From assembly GCA_017561985.1 (NCBI GenBank), contig JAFZAZ010000034.1:1-64000 (forward strand): a DNA stretch of 64,000 nucleotides, read 5' to 3'. The stretch is from Lachnospiraceae bacterium (GTDB taxonomy: Bacteria > Bacillota_A > Clostridia > Lachnospirales > Lachnospiraceae). Both the position numbers and the translations under genes were made by a program. The notes below the pieces were generated by a model. That model saw only the letters and a list, made by a program, of their open reading frames with translations, made no database searches and was not told where the DNA came from. Positions 56,296 to 64,000 of the stretch are shown here, piece after piece (positions within the stretch are counted from its first letter, which is position 1; each line of letters begins with the position of its first letter).

Positions 56296-57045
56296 TTACT
56301 GTTTCTTCATTGTGCGCTGACGCACGATCTCGTACGACAAAATGCCTGCCGCGACGGACGCATTGAGCGAGTCCACATCGCCCTTCATCGGGATCGACGC
56401 CGTAAAATCGCACGCCTCCTTCACGAGCCGGCTCACACCGCTGCCCTCGTTTCCGATGACCAGGCCGATCGGGCCCGTCATGTCCACGCGGTACATCACG
56501 TCGCCGTCCATGTCCGCGCACACGAACCAGATGCCCTTCTGCTTCAGATCCTCCATCGTGCGGACGATGTTTGTCACCTTCGCAACAGGCGTGTAATTGA
56601 TTGCACCGGCACTCGTCTTCGCAACGACCGCGGTGAGTCCCACTGCGCGGCGCTTCGGGATGATGATGCCGTGTGCGCCCGCCTGGTTTGCGGTACGGAT
56701 GATCGCGCCGAGATTGTGCGGGTCCTCAATGCCGTCGAGGATCAATAGAAACGGTGCCTCTCCCCTGGCTTCCGCAGCAGCGAGGATGTCCTCCACCTCC
56801 GCGTACTCGTAAGCAGCCGCCTGAGCGATGACGCCCTGGTGCTTGCCGGTGCCGCTCATCTGGTCGAGGCGCTCCCTGTCGACGAAGTTGATGATCGTGT
56901 CACCCTTCTTCGCCTCGCGAAGGATCGACTGGATCGGTCCGTCCTGACAGCCTTTCAAAACATAGATCTTGTCGATCGTCTTGCCCGCGCGGAATGCCTC
57001 CAGCACCGCGTTGCGTCCTTCGATCGTAAACTCTTCGTATCGCAT
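56296..57045 (-). CDS. rlmB: 23S rRNA/tRNA 2'-O-methyltransferase, RlmB-type SPOUT
   Basis: A 249-residue SpoU-class enzyme. The N-terminal substrate-binding domain starts RYEEFTIEGRNAVLEAFRAGK, and the trefoil knot carries LDGIEDPHNLGAIIRTANQAG, VIGNEGSGVSRLV and IPMKGDVDSLNASVAAGI, the three family motifs. The likely product is 2'-O-methylguanosine 2251 in 23S rRNA. GGAGG precedes the ATG at 57045. It lies after mrnC, as in many Firmicutes. Confidence 0.93.
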   Translation of the reverse strand: MRYEEFTIEGRNAVLEAFRAGKTIDKIYVLKGCQDGPIQSILREAKKGDTIINFVDRERLDQMSGTGKHQGVIAQAAAYEYAEVEDILAAAEARGEAPFLLILDGIEDPHNLGAIIRTANQAGAHGIIIPKRRAVGLTAVVAKTSAGAINYTPVAKVTNIVRTMEDLKQKGIWFVCADMDGDVMYRVDMTGPIGLVIGNEGSGVSRLVKEACDFTASIPMKGDVDSLNASVAAGILSYEIVRQRTMKKQ

Positions 57046-57076
57046 CCGTTCCTCCTGTGCCGTGTATGCGGCAGAA

Positions 57077-57532
57077 TCATTGTGCGCTCTCTTCGTCAAA
57101 TGTGCGTATCGCCTCCGTGAGAAGCGTAAGCATCCTCTCCTCCTGCCCTGTCAGATACCAATACCCGCACAGAGCCTCGAAGCCCGTTGCCGCATGATAA
57201 TCTGCGAGCGACGCATGCTTTGCGACCGAGTGGGATTTGGCGTTGCGTCCGCGGCGAACAACCGACTGCTCGGTCTCCGTCAGCTGCTCCGCAAGGATCG
57301 TGAGAAGTCTCCGCTGCGACGCAGCGTTTACGTACTTGCACGTGTGCTTGTGAAGCGTGTTTACCGTGTGCTCCGCCCGTCCGACCACGATGGTGCGGAT
57401 GATCATCTCAAACGCGCAGTCGCCCACATACGCAAGTGTGAGCGGCGAAAGCATTGATGCATCACAATCGGCGATCCCTGCTTTCGCAAGAATCGCCGAT
57501 GCTGCTTTTAATTCTGTTCGATCAACTCCCAT
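57077..57532 (-). CDS. mrnC: Mini-ribonuclease III
   Basis: A 151-residue RNase III-like enzyme without a double-stranded RNA-binding domain. LTLAYVGDCAFEM is the catalytic helix with the acidic residue, and ADYHAATGFEALCGYWYL holds the second set. In Bacillus subtilis the homologue matures 23S rRNA. The gene overlaps the end of cysS by 25 nt, with GAGGG 6 nt before its ATG. Confidence 0.95.
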   Translation of the reverse strand: MGVDRTELKAASAILAKAGIADCDASMLSPLTLAYVGDCAFEMIIRTIVVGRAEHTVNTLHKHTCKYVNAASQRRLLTILAEQLTETEQSVVRRGRNAKSHSVAKHASLADYHAATGFEALCGYWYLTGQEERMLTLLTEAIRTFDEESAQ

Positions 57533-58935
57533 ACGACGCCCTCTCTGGTGTCCTTGATTGCAACGCCGCGTGCAAGAAGCTCGGCGCGGATTGCATCCGC
57601 CGTCGCAAAATCCTTTGCCTTCTTGGCATCGGCACGCTTCGCGATCATCTCCTCAACCCATGCGGCAAGGTCGCTGTCCGTACCCCCGGCCTTCTTCTCC
57701 GGAAGCGGAGTCGTCAGCGAGAGCCCGAGCACTTCGTCGAAGCTGTCCGCAAGCGCACGCTTCGTCGCGTCGTTCGTGTCAGCCTTGAGCATGTCGTAAA
57801 GCACCGTGATCGCGGATGCCGTATTGACATCGCTGCACAGAGCTTCCTCGAACTGCGCGCGGTATTTTGCGAACACATCCTGATCAACCGCACCGTCGGA
57901 AGACAGAGATGACACTCTTCTGCGCAATTTTTCGTACGCGATCTTCACCTGGTCCATGACGTCATAGGAAAACTCAAGCGGTTTGCGGTAGTGCGACTGC
58001 AGGCAGAACATACGGTACACAAGCGGGTCGTAGCCGTTCTCCTCGAGAACCGAAACCGTGAGGATGCCGCCCTTGGACTTGCTCATCTTGCCGTTCTTAT
58101 CGTTTAAGTGGTTCACATGGAACCAGTAGTTGCACCATTTGTGGCCGAGGTACGACTCGGACTGTGCGATCTCATTCGTGTGGTGCGGGAAAATGTTGTC
58201 CACGCCGCCGCAGTGAATGTCCATGAAATCGCCGAGATGCTTCATGCTGATGCACGAGCACTCGATGTGCCAGCCTGGATAACCGACGCCCCACGGGCTG
58301 TCCCACTTGAGCGCCTGATCCTCGAATTTGGACTTTGTGAACCAGAGCACGAAGTCGTTCTTGTTTTTCTTGTTCGGGTCGATGTCCACGTCGTCGCGAA
58401 CGCCCTCGAGAAGCGAGTCCTCGCTGTGGTTCGTGAGCACGTAGTACTCCTTGAGCTTCGACGTGTCGAAATACACGTTCTCTCCCGCGCGGTACGCATA
58501 GCCCTTCTCGAGCAGCACCTCGATCATATGAATGAACTCGGGGATGCAGTTCGTCGCCGGCTCCACCACGTCGGGGAACTTGATGTTCAGCTTGCGGCAG
58601 TCCTCGAAAAATGCGTCCGTGTAGAATTTGGCGATCTCCATGACCGTCTTGTGCTCGCGCTGAGCACCCTTGACCATCTTGTCCTCGCCGTTGTCACCGT
58701 CGTCGGAAAGATGTCCGACGTCCGTGATGTTCATGACGCGCTTTACGTCATAGCCGATGTAGCGGAGTGTCTTCTCGAGAACATCCTCCATCATGTAGCT
58801 GCGCAGATTGCCGATATGCGCAAAATGATACACGGTCGGGCCGCAGGTATACATCGCAACCTTGCCCGGCTCGTTGGGCACAAAACGCTCCACGCGGCGC
58901 GTCAGTGTATTGTACATTGAAAACTTGTCTTCCAT
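57508..58935 (-). CDS. cysS: cysteinyl-tRNA synthetase
   Basis: A 475-residue class I synthetase. The N-terminal zinc Cys is in YTCGPTVYHFAHIGNLR, which also holds the HIGH-type motif; further ligands are in WHIECSCIS and HTNEIAQSE, and the KMSKS motif is in GKMSKSKGG. I chose the ATG at 58935, 5 nt after GGAGA; an earlier ATG has no ribosome site. No T-box is visible upstream; it probably shares a transcript with the pyridoxamine kinase gene 24 bp before it. Confidence 0.96.
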   Translation of the reverse strand: MEDKFSMYNTLTRRVERFVPNEPGKVAMYTCGPTVYHFAHIGNLRSYMMEDVLEKTLRYIGYDVKRVMNITDVGHLSDDGDNGEDKMVKGAQREHKTVMEIAKFYTDAFFEDCRKLNIKFPDVVEPATNCIPEFIHMIEVLLEKGYAYRAGENVYFDTSKLKEYYVLTNHSEDSLLEGVRDDVDIDPNKKNKNDFVLWFTKSKFEDQALKWDSPWGVGYPGWHIECSCISMKHLGDFMDIHCGGVDNIFPHHTNEIAQSESYLGHKWCNYWFHVNHLNDKNGKMSKSKGGILTVSVLEENGYDPLVYRMFCLQSHYRKPLEFSYDVMDQVKIAYEKLRRRVSSLSSDGAVDQDVFAKYRAQFEEALCSDVNTASAITVLYDMLKADTNDATKRALADSFDEVLGLSLTTPLPEKKAGGTDSDLAAWVEEMIAKRADAKKAKDFATADAIRAELLARGVAIKDTREGVVWELIEQN

Positions 58936-58959
58936 TGCATTCTCCGTTTCTAAGGTCAT

Positions 58960-59787
58960 TTATCGACCGAGCATCGAGATGTACTCCGGCAGCGCAAGTT
59001 CAAACTTGACGCCGTACCAGTGGGATGCATCCCCCGCGGTGCGCTCGATGCACAGCAGTGTGTAATCCGCTGCGATCCGCGCCGCCTCCTGCTCGTTGAT
59101 CCCCTGAAGGAGCGCTCCGACGAACGCGGACGCATAGACATCGCCCGTTCCGTGGCATCCGCCCGGGATCTTCTTATGTTCGTAGTAGGTTGAGACGCCG
59201 TTTTTGTTGACTACGACGCCCGTCTTGCCCTCGCGGTACGAAACGCCCGTGAGCACAATGGTCTTGGCTCCGCGCTCGCAAAGCTTCGCAAGAAGCTCGT
59301 CGATGTATGCGCGGTCATAAGTCTCGCGGTACTCCATACCGGTCATCATGCAGGCCTCCGTGATGTTCGGAAGCGTGATGTCCGCCTCAAAGCAGAGTTC
59401 CGCCATCGCCTTCGCGTAAGCGTCATCGAAACCGACGTATAATTTGCCGTTGTCCGCCATCGCCGGATCGACAATGCGAAGTCCCTTGCAGTGCGTTGCG
59501 AAGATATTTCTGACGTATTCGATCTGCTTGATGCTTCCGAGGTAACCGGTGTAAACGGCGTCAAACGTGATCTTGTCCTTCTTCCACTGAGCGCTGATCG
59601 CGGGCATGTCGTCCGAAAGGTCGCGGAACGTGAATCCCGAAAAACCGGCCGTATGGTTCGAGAGAACCGCGGACGGCAAAATACAGGTCTCGGCACCCGA
59701 CGCCGAAAGAATCGGCAGCGCTACGGTGAGGGAGCACTGTCCCACACACGAAATGTCCTGGATCGTCAAAACTCTCTTGTACGTCAT
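58960..59787 (-). CDS. pyridoxamine/pyridoxine kinase (PfkB/ribokinase-like)
   Basis: A 275-residue vitamin B6 kinase of the type common in Clostridia. It starts VLTIQDISCVGQCSLTVALPILSASG, and the ATP site and catalytic Asp lie in GGCHGTGDVYASAF. The middle shows VDPAMADNGKLY and LPNITEA, which are PdxK/PdxY blocks. It phosphorylates pyridoxal or pyridoxamine to the active cofactor used by the aminotransferases elsewhere in the window. Confidence 0.9.
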   Translation of the reverse strand: MTYKRVLTIQDISCVGQCSLTVALPILSASGAETCILPSAVLSNHTAGFSGFTFRDLSDDMPAISAQWKKDKITFDAVYTGYLGSIKQIEYVRNIFATHCKGLRIVDPAMADNGKLYVGFDDAYAKAMAELCFEADITLPNITEACMMTGMEYRETYDRAYIDELLAKLCERGAKTIVLTGVSYREGKTGVVVNKNGVSTYYEHKKIPGGCHGTGDVYASAFVGALLQGINEQEAARIAADYTLLCIERTAGDASHWYGVKFELALPEYISMLGR

Positions 59788-59894
59788 AACGCCTCCTTCC
59801 GCCCTTCATTCGGGCGAATTACCGCTTTGGTATACTTATTTTGCACAGAATACCGCATTTCACCTACTTCGTCAATATGTAATTCGTAAAATGC

Positions 59895-62159
59895 CTACAA
59901 TCTGCGCTTTCCGTCGCGGTTCGTGTCACGGCCGCGGTCGCGGTTTCCGTCACGATTGCGGTCGCGGTTTCCGTCTCTGCGCGCCGCTGCCGCCTTCGCC
60001 CTCTCGGAAGCTTCCTCCGAAAGCATCGAAAGCTGGATCCGGCCGCGCTTCTCGTCCACGCTCAGGACGCGGACGTCCACGATGTCGCCGATCTTCACCA
60101 CGTCGAGCGGATGCTTCACATACTGCTCCGACATCTCGCTGATATGCACCAGGCCGTCCTGATGAACGCCGATGTCGACAAATGCACCGAAGTCGATGAC
60201 ATTGCGCACAGTTCCCTTCAGCATCATACCTGGCTTTAAGTCCTTAAGCTCAAGAACATCACTTCGCAAAATGGGCTTCGGCATATCTTCACGCGGGTCG
60301 CGGGACGGTTTCTCGAGCTCTCCGATGATATCGGTGAGCGTGATCTCGCCGACTCCGAGCTCCGCTGCCAGCGCAGCCGTATTCTTCACTTTGGAGCGCA
60401 TTCCCTTCGCGCCGCCGGCGGTGATGTCCGCCGCGGAATAACCGAGCTTCTCGAGAAGCTTGTACGCTGCCTCGTAGCTCTCCGGGTGCACGCCCGTGTT
60501 GTCCAGAACCTCCTTGCCGTCTCGGATGCGCAGGAAGCCCGCGCACTGCTCGTACGCCTTGGGTCCGAGCTTGGCAACCTTCAGAAGCTCCTTGCGGCTT
60601 CGGAAGCTGCCGTTCTCCTCGCGGTAGGAAACGATATTTTTCGCAAGTGTCTTGTTGATTCCGGAGACGTACTCAAGCAGCGAGACGCTCGCGGTGTTCA
60701 AATCTACGCCGACGCGGTTAACGCAGTCCTCGACAACGCCGCCGAGGCTCTCCGCCAGTTTCTTCTGGTTCATGTCATGCTGGTACTGACCGACGCCGAT
60801 GGCCTGAGGCTCGATCTTTACAAGCTCCGCAAGCGGGTCCTGCAGACGTCTTGCGATCGACGCCGCGCTTCTCGCTCCGACGTCGAGTTTCGGAAATTCC
60901 TCCGTTGCAAGTTTGCTCGCCGAATACACGCTTGCGCCGGCCTCGCTCACGATCGCGTACGAAACCTTCTGCGGGATCTCCGCGAGAAGCTCCACGATCA
61001 CGCGCTCCGACTCGCGGGAAGCGGTTCCGTTTCCGAGCGAGATAAGGTCAACCTTGAAATGGCTGATGATCTTCTTGAGCATCGCCTTCGACTCGGCGAT
61101 CTTGTTCTGCGGCTCCGTCGGATAGATGACATACGTGTACAGCACCTTGCCCGTCGCGTCCACGACCGCGAGTTTGCAGCCCGTGCGGAACGCGGGATCC
61201 CAGCCGAGCACAACCTTGCCCGTGATCGGCGGCTGCATCAGGAGCTGCGTCAGGTTTTTGTCGAATACCTTGATGGCGCCGTCCTCGGCATTTTCCGTAA
61301 GCTCATTGCGGATCTCGCGCTCGATGGACGGTGCGATCAGACGGCGGTACGCATCCGCGATTGCGAGCTGCAGATACGGCGTCGTGTTCGGATTGTCGCG
61401 AACGATCACCTGCTTCTCAAGGTAGCGAAGGATGTCCTCCTCGGGCGCCTCGATGCGTACCGAGAGCACCTTCTCGTTCTCACCGCGGTTGACCGCCAGC
61501 ACGCGGTAGCCGCTCATCTTCTCAACAGGCGAGGAAAATGCCTTGTACATGTCGTACACGCTCGGCTCCTCGCTCTTTGTCTTCGCCTCGGAAAATAAAA
61601 CTCCCTTTTTGAACGTGATGCCGCGGATGTAATTGCGGAAATCCGCAGAGTCGCTCACCGACTCCGCGACGATGTCCATCGCCCCCTGCAGCGCCTGCTC
61701 GACGCTCGTCACGCCCTTCTCCTCGGAAAGGTAGGCTTGCGCCTCAACCTCCATCGGCTTGTCCGTGTACTGCATCGTGAGGATTGCTGCCAGTCCGTCG
61801 AGTCCCTTCTCCTTCGCATCGGTCGCGCGCGTGCGGCGCTTCGGACGGTACGGGCGGTACAGATCCTCCACCGCCACCATCGTCGTCGCATCCTCGATCG
61901 CCTTGCGGAGCTCATCCGTGAGCTTTCCCTGCTCCTCGATCGTTGCGATGACCTGCTGCTTCTTATCCTCAAGATTGCGAAGGTACACAAGTCTCTCGTG
62001 GAGCTCTCGCAGCTGCTCATCGTTGAGCTGCCCCGTAGCCTCCTTGCGGTACCGCGCGATGAACGGGATCGTGTTGCCCTCGTCGATCAGCGCAACCGCC
62101 GCCTCCACCTGCGTCACCTTGACATTCAGTTCCTTCGCTATCGTCTGTGTAATCGTCAT
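59895..62159 (-). CDS. tex: Tex family RNA-binding transcription accessory protein
   Basis: A 754-residue protein with the Tex order of domains: N-terminal HTH region (TQVEAAVALIDEGNTIPFIARYRKEATGQL), a YqgF-like fold (LGWDPAFRTGCKLAVVD), helix-hairpin-helix repeats (LLEYVSGINKTLAKNIVSYREENG) and a C-terminal S1 domain (GTVRNVIDFGAFVDIGVHQDGLVHISEMS). The last 30 residues are an Arg/Asp/Asn/Gly tandem repeat (RDGNRDRNRDGNRDRGRD), not part of the usual fold. Tex proteins bind nucleic acid and affect expression in stress. Confidence 0.94.
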   Translation of the reverse strand: MTITQTIAKELNVKVTQVEAAVALIDEGNTIPFIARYRKEATGQLNDEQLRELHERLVYLRNLEDKKQQVIATIEEQGKLTDELRKAIEDATTMVAVEDLYRPYRPKRRTRATDAKEKGLDGLAAILTMQYTDKPMEVEAQAYLSEEKGVTSVEQALQGAMDIVAESVSDSADFRNYIRGITFKKGVLFSEAKTKSEEPSVYDMYKAFSSPVEKMSGYRVLAVNRGENEKVLSVRIEAPEEDILRYLEKQVIVRDNPNTTPYLQLAIADAYRRLIAPSIEREIRNELTENAEDGAIKVFDKNLTQLLMQPPITGKVVLGWDPAFRTGCKLAVVDATGKVLYTYVIYPTEPQNKIAESKAMLKKIISHFKVDLISLGNGTASRESERVIVELLAEIPQKVSYAIVSEAGASVYSASKLATEEFPKLDVGARSAASIARRLQDPLAELVKIEPQAIGVGQYQHDMNQKKLAESLGGVVEDCVNRVGVDLNTASVSLLEYVSGINKTLAKNIVSYREENGSFRSRKELLKVAKLGPKAYEQCAGFLRIRDGKEVLDNTGVHPESYEAAYKLLEKLGYSAADITAGGAKGMRSKVKNTAALAAELGVGEITLTDIIGELEKPSRDPREDMPKPILRSDVLELKDLKPGMMLKGTVRNVIDFGAFVDIGVHQDGLVHISEMSEQYVKHPLDVVKIGDIVDVRVLSVDEKRGRIQLSMLSEEASERAKAAAARRDGNRDRNRDGNRDRGRDTNRDGKRRL

Positions 62160-62234
62160 ACGTTCTTATCCTTTGATCACCTTTGTTATTTGTCCCGGTG
62201 TTTTTGTTTCGGTGTTGTTCCGATTCCGCCGCGT

Positions 62235-62777
62235 TTACTCCCGGAAGCCCGTACATCCCGCACAACCCGCGCAGCCTCCGCCGACCGGGTATTCCACATA
62301 CGGAACCATCGGTTCGATCAGGCACACCGCCTGCGCCGCGATACCCTCGCCGGCACCGGTAAATCCGAGCCCCTCCTCGGTCGTCGCCTTCACGCTCACC
62401 TGCGAGATCTCCAGGTTCAGATCCTCCGCGATGTTGCCGCGCATCTCGTTGATGTAATCGCGAAGCTTCGGCCGCTGCGCGATCACCGTAGCGTCGATGT
62501 TCGAGATCACACAGCACTGCTCCGCCACAAGATCGCCGACCTTGCGAAGCAGCACGCGGGAGTCCGCGCCGGCATATGCAGGATCCGTGTCCGGAAAATG
62601 CAGTCCGATGTCACCGAGAGCAAGCGCCCCCAGAAGCGCATCCATGATCGCATGAATCAAAACATCCGCATCCGAATGTCCCAAAAGTCCCTTTTCATAC
62701 GGCACCGTAACGCCGCCAAGCACAAGCGGACGGCCTTCCGTCAGCCGGTGCACATCATATCCGGTTCCGATTCGCAT
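62235..62777 (-). CDS. ispF: 2-C-methyl-D-erythritol 2,4-cyclodiphosphate synthase
   Basis: A 180-residue MEP-pathway enzyme. [37 protein letters not shown] and the [10 protein letters not shown] loop give the zinc ligands and substrate contacts; [21 protein letters not shown] is the CDP-binding end. Known enzymes end here at about 160 residues; this one has a further 20 residues ending [15 protein letters not shown], a Cys/Gly cluster. No other MEP gene is nearby. Confidence 0.93.
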   Translation of the reverse strand: MRIGTGYDVHRLTEGRPLVLGGVTVPYEKGLLGHSDADVLIHAIMDALLGALALGDIGLHFPDTDPAYAGADSRVLLRKVGDLVAEQCCVISNIDATVIAQRPKLRDYINEMRGNIAEDLNLEISQVSVKATTEEGLGFTGAGEGIAAQAVCLIEPMVPYVEYPVGGGCAGCAGCTGFRE

Positions 62778-62914
62778 ACGCGCTCCCCGCTTTCCGTTGC
62801 CGCCGTGAAGCGGCCCCTGTACAATCTGTTTCCGCAGGCGATTTTCCGCCGAAAAAACACTTACGATGATACCACGAAACCCTCATAAATGCAAACATTT
62901 CCGCCTCGTCAAGG

Positions 62915-62943
62915 TTGATTTTCCGCGCGGAAAATGCTATGGT
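62915..62943 (+). promoter_or_regulatory. promoter of the barnase-like gene with an 18-bp palindrome in its spacer
   Basis: TTGATT (62915-62920), a 17-bp spacer and TATGGT (62938-62943). ATTTTCCGCGCGGAAAAT (62918-62935) is a perfect palindrome that overlaps the -35 box and fills most of the spacer, the place for a repressor. It also consists of two inverted copies of the recurrent GGAAAAT core. The leader would be about 75 nt. The rest of the gap 62778-63023 shows nothing else I can name. Confidence 0.6.
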
Positions 62944-63023
62944 TACTATGTTGACCGAAAGCCCCGGCCCGGCCGGGAGAAAGGACACGTCCGTTCGCAC
63001 ATACGAGCGGATCCGACAAGCTC

Positions 63024-63740
63024 ATGAATCCGGAAATGTTACTCAAACAATATAAAAAACATCCTGTCATCGGCACGATCCTCATCCTGCTCCTCGCAGG
63101 CGTCCTGATCTACGGACTGATCGCCGCTGGCAGGAACAGCGGAGATGACAACGGTGCGACGCTTACGGTCGTTCCCGTTGCGACAGAGACGCCGACGCCG
63201 GAACCGTCAGACTCACCCGCGACACCGACAGCGGAACCTACCGACTCACCCGCGACACCGACGTCCACCGCGAAGCCTACCGCAACGCCGAAGCCTACCA
63301 AAGCTCCCACACCGACGGTAACTCCGAAGCCCACGAAGGCTCCCACACCGACGGTGACGCCGAAACCCACGAAGGCTCCCACACCGACGCCGAAGGCTTC
63401 GATCGACGAAAACGGCTCCTACTACAGCAAGGACGAAGTCGCACTGTACATCCACACATACGGGCATTTGCCGAACAACTTCATCACCAAGAAGCAGGCC
63501 GAGGACCTCGGCTGGTCCGGCGGCTCTGTTGAAAAATACGCGAAGGGCAAGGCAATCGGCGGCGATTACTTCGGCAACTACGAAGGCAAGCTTCCGACCA
63601 AGAACGGACGCAAATACTACGAGTGCGACATTGACACGAAGGGCGCGAAGAACCGCGGCGCGAAGCGGATCATCTTCTCGAACGACGGTCTGATCTACTA
63701 CACCGATGACCACTACGTGACGTTCACGCGGCTGTATTGA
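63024..63740 (+). CDS. membrane-tethered barnase-like ribonuclease
   Basis: A 238-residue protein. An N-terminal membrane anchor or uncleaved signal (residues 15-35) is followed by a Thr/Pro/Lys-rich stalk (about 45-125) and a barnase-family RNase domain (about 130-238). LPNNFITKKQAEDLGW and the following block align with barnase. Catalytic residues can be matched: Glu in KYYECDID (Glu73 of barnase), the two Arg in NRGAKR (Arg83 and Arg87) and His in TDDHYVTF (His102). It should be an active guanyl-preferring RNase outside the membrane. The ribosome site is weak, perhaps to limit expression. Confidence 0.92.
   Translation: MNPEMLLKQYKKHPVIGTILILLLAGVLIYGLIAAGRNSGDDNGATLTVVPVATETPTPEPSDSPATPTAEPTDSPATPTSTAKPTATPKPTKAPTPTVTPKPTKAPTPTVTPKPTKAPTPTPKASIDENGSYYSKDEVALYIHTYGHLPNNFITKKQAEDLGWSGGSVEKYAKGKAIGGDYFGNYEGKLPTKNGRKYYECDIDTKGAKNRGAKRIIFSNDGLIYYTDDHYVTFTRLY
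63288..63395 (+). repeat. three tandem 36-bp repeats in the barnase stalk
   Basis: Units start at 63288, 63324 and 63360 and each encodes PKPTKAPTPTVT or a variant. Synonymous differences between units show that they are not a recent copy. Together they make an extended Pro/Thr stalk between membrane and RNase domain. Confidence 0.85.
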
Positions 63741-63775
63741 CGAGTTTACCAAGAATCACTCAGGAGAGACTAACG

Positions 63776-64000
63776 ATGAAAACCATCGCCCTGGACGGGC
63801 TTTACATGACAACGAAGGAAGCGACGCACGCATATCTCGCATGGCGTCTCAACGCGCCGAAGTACTACGGCTGCAACCTTGACGCGCTCCACGACATCCT
63901 GACCGAGCCGTGTGAGCCGACACATATTCTGTTCTATCGGAAGGACATGATGCTTCGGTCGCTCGACTCCTACGGTGACTCACTCCTCGCGGTGTTCCGC
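63776..64000 (+). CDS. barstar family ribonuclease inhibitor (3' end beyond window)
   Basis: The first 75 codons of a barstar-like inhibitor; the window ends in frame. The block PKYYGCNLDALHDILTE corresponds to barstar's YYGENLDALWDCLTG, keeping the two Asp that bind the RNase active site (Asp35 and Asp39) while Trp38 is His. SLLAVFR matches the next helix. GGAG lies about 9 nt before the ATG, 35 bp after the RNase stop, so the two form an operon. It would neutralise the RNase before export. Confidence 0.9.
   Translation, partial: MKTIALDGLYMTTKEATHAYLAWRLNAPKYYGCNLDALHDILTEPCEPTHILFYRKDMMLRSLDSYGDSLLAVFR

Noticed and set aside
58936..58959. T-box leader for cysS
   Set aside because: Only 24 bp separate cysS from the gene before it, far too short for a T-box, and no T-box motif is seen upstream of the kinase gene either.
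62755..63000. An 81-codon minus-strand frame upstream of ispF
   Set aside because: It overlaps the ispF start and the barnase promoter, has no homology and no ribosome site.

Overview
The window reads as chromosomal DNA of a fairly GC-rich Gram-positive anaerobe of the class Clostridia, probably a Lachnospiraceae relative. That placement is an inference from gene content: a FabK-type fatty acid operon, Mini-RNase III, QueH, TrmK, a clostridial-type pyridoxamine kinase, a TGS-domain uridine kinase-like protein, rpoD-dnaG-dgt linkage, and strong GGAGG ribosome sites. Almost all genes lie on the minus strand. The plus-strand exceptions are a MerR regulator, an FHA-SEDS/PBP pair, an AAA+ ATPase with a small partner, and a barnase/barstar pair.

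Layout. 1-1531 is AT-richer gene debris: a 5'-truncated FtsX-like permease fused by an apparent deletion to an accessory membrane protein, a tiny membrane ORF and a C-terminal remnant. 1532-4036 is an OmpR-type two-component system. 4265-14058 is a type II fatty acid synthesis operon (acpP-fabK-fabD-fabG-fabF-accB-fabZ-accC-accD-accA and an acyl-CoA synthetase), without fabH, driven by a promoter with a 19-bp spacer and internal dyad facing a divergent MerR gene. 15081-21114 is an F1Fo ATP synthase operon in which the C-terminal domain of the delta subunit is fused to the front of alpha and no separate atpH exists. RNase P RNA lies at 21221-21577 with its own promoter and terminator. 21618-25019 holds five membrane proteins. 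25145-31768 is dgt-dnaG-rpoD-trmK and a uridine kinase-like gene.

31914-35116 is a cell-wall pair (FHA-SEDS glycosyltransferase and class B PBP). 35224-37824 is lemA with two DUF3137 paralogues. 37998-41291 is an ABC exporter of the MacB/FtsX type. 41465-44167 is pmbA/tldD. 44385-47504 is queH, hisC and another aminotransferase. 47639-50185 is a two-module CbxX/SpoVK-like AAA+ ATPase and a YbjN-like protein. 50266-54691 is a lipoprotein with an HExxH site and a MORN-repeat protein. 54903-59787 carries tRNA-Thr(GGU), trmO, rlmB, mrnC, cysS and a pyridoxamine kinase. 59895-62777 is tex and ispF. 63024 to the end is a membrane-tethered barnase-like RNase followed by its barstar inhibitor, cut by the window edge.

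The most unusual items are the delta-alpha ATP synthase fusion, the 8-mer GGAAAATG that recurs at least 39 times on the two strands, the MerR-type promoter of the fatty acid operon, the tRNA-Thr(GGU)/trmO neighbourhood, the HExxH lipoprotein, and the barnase/barstar pair with a perfect 18-bp palindrome inside its promoter.
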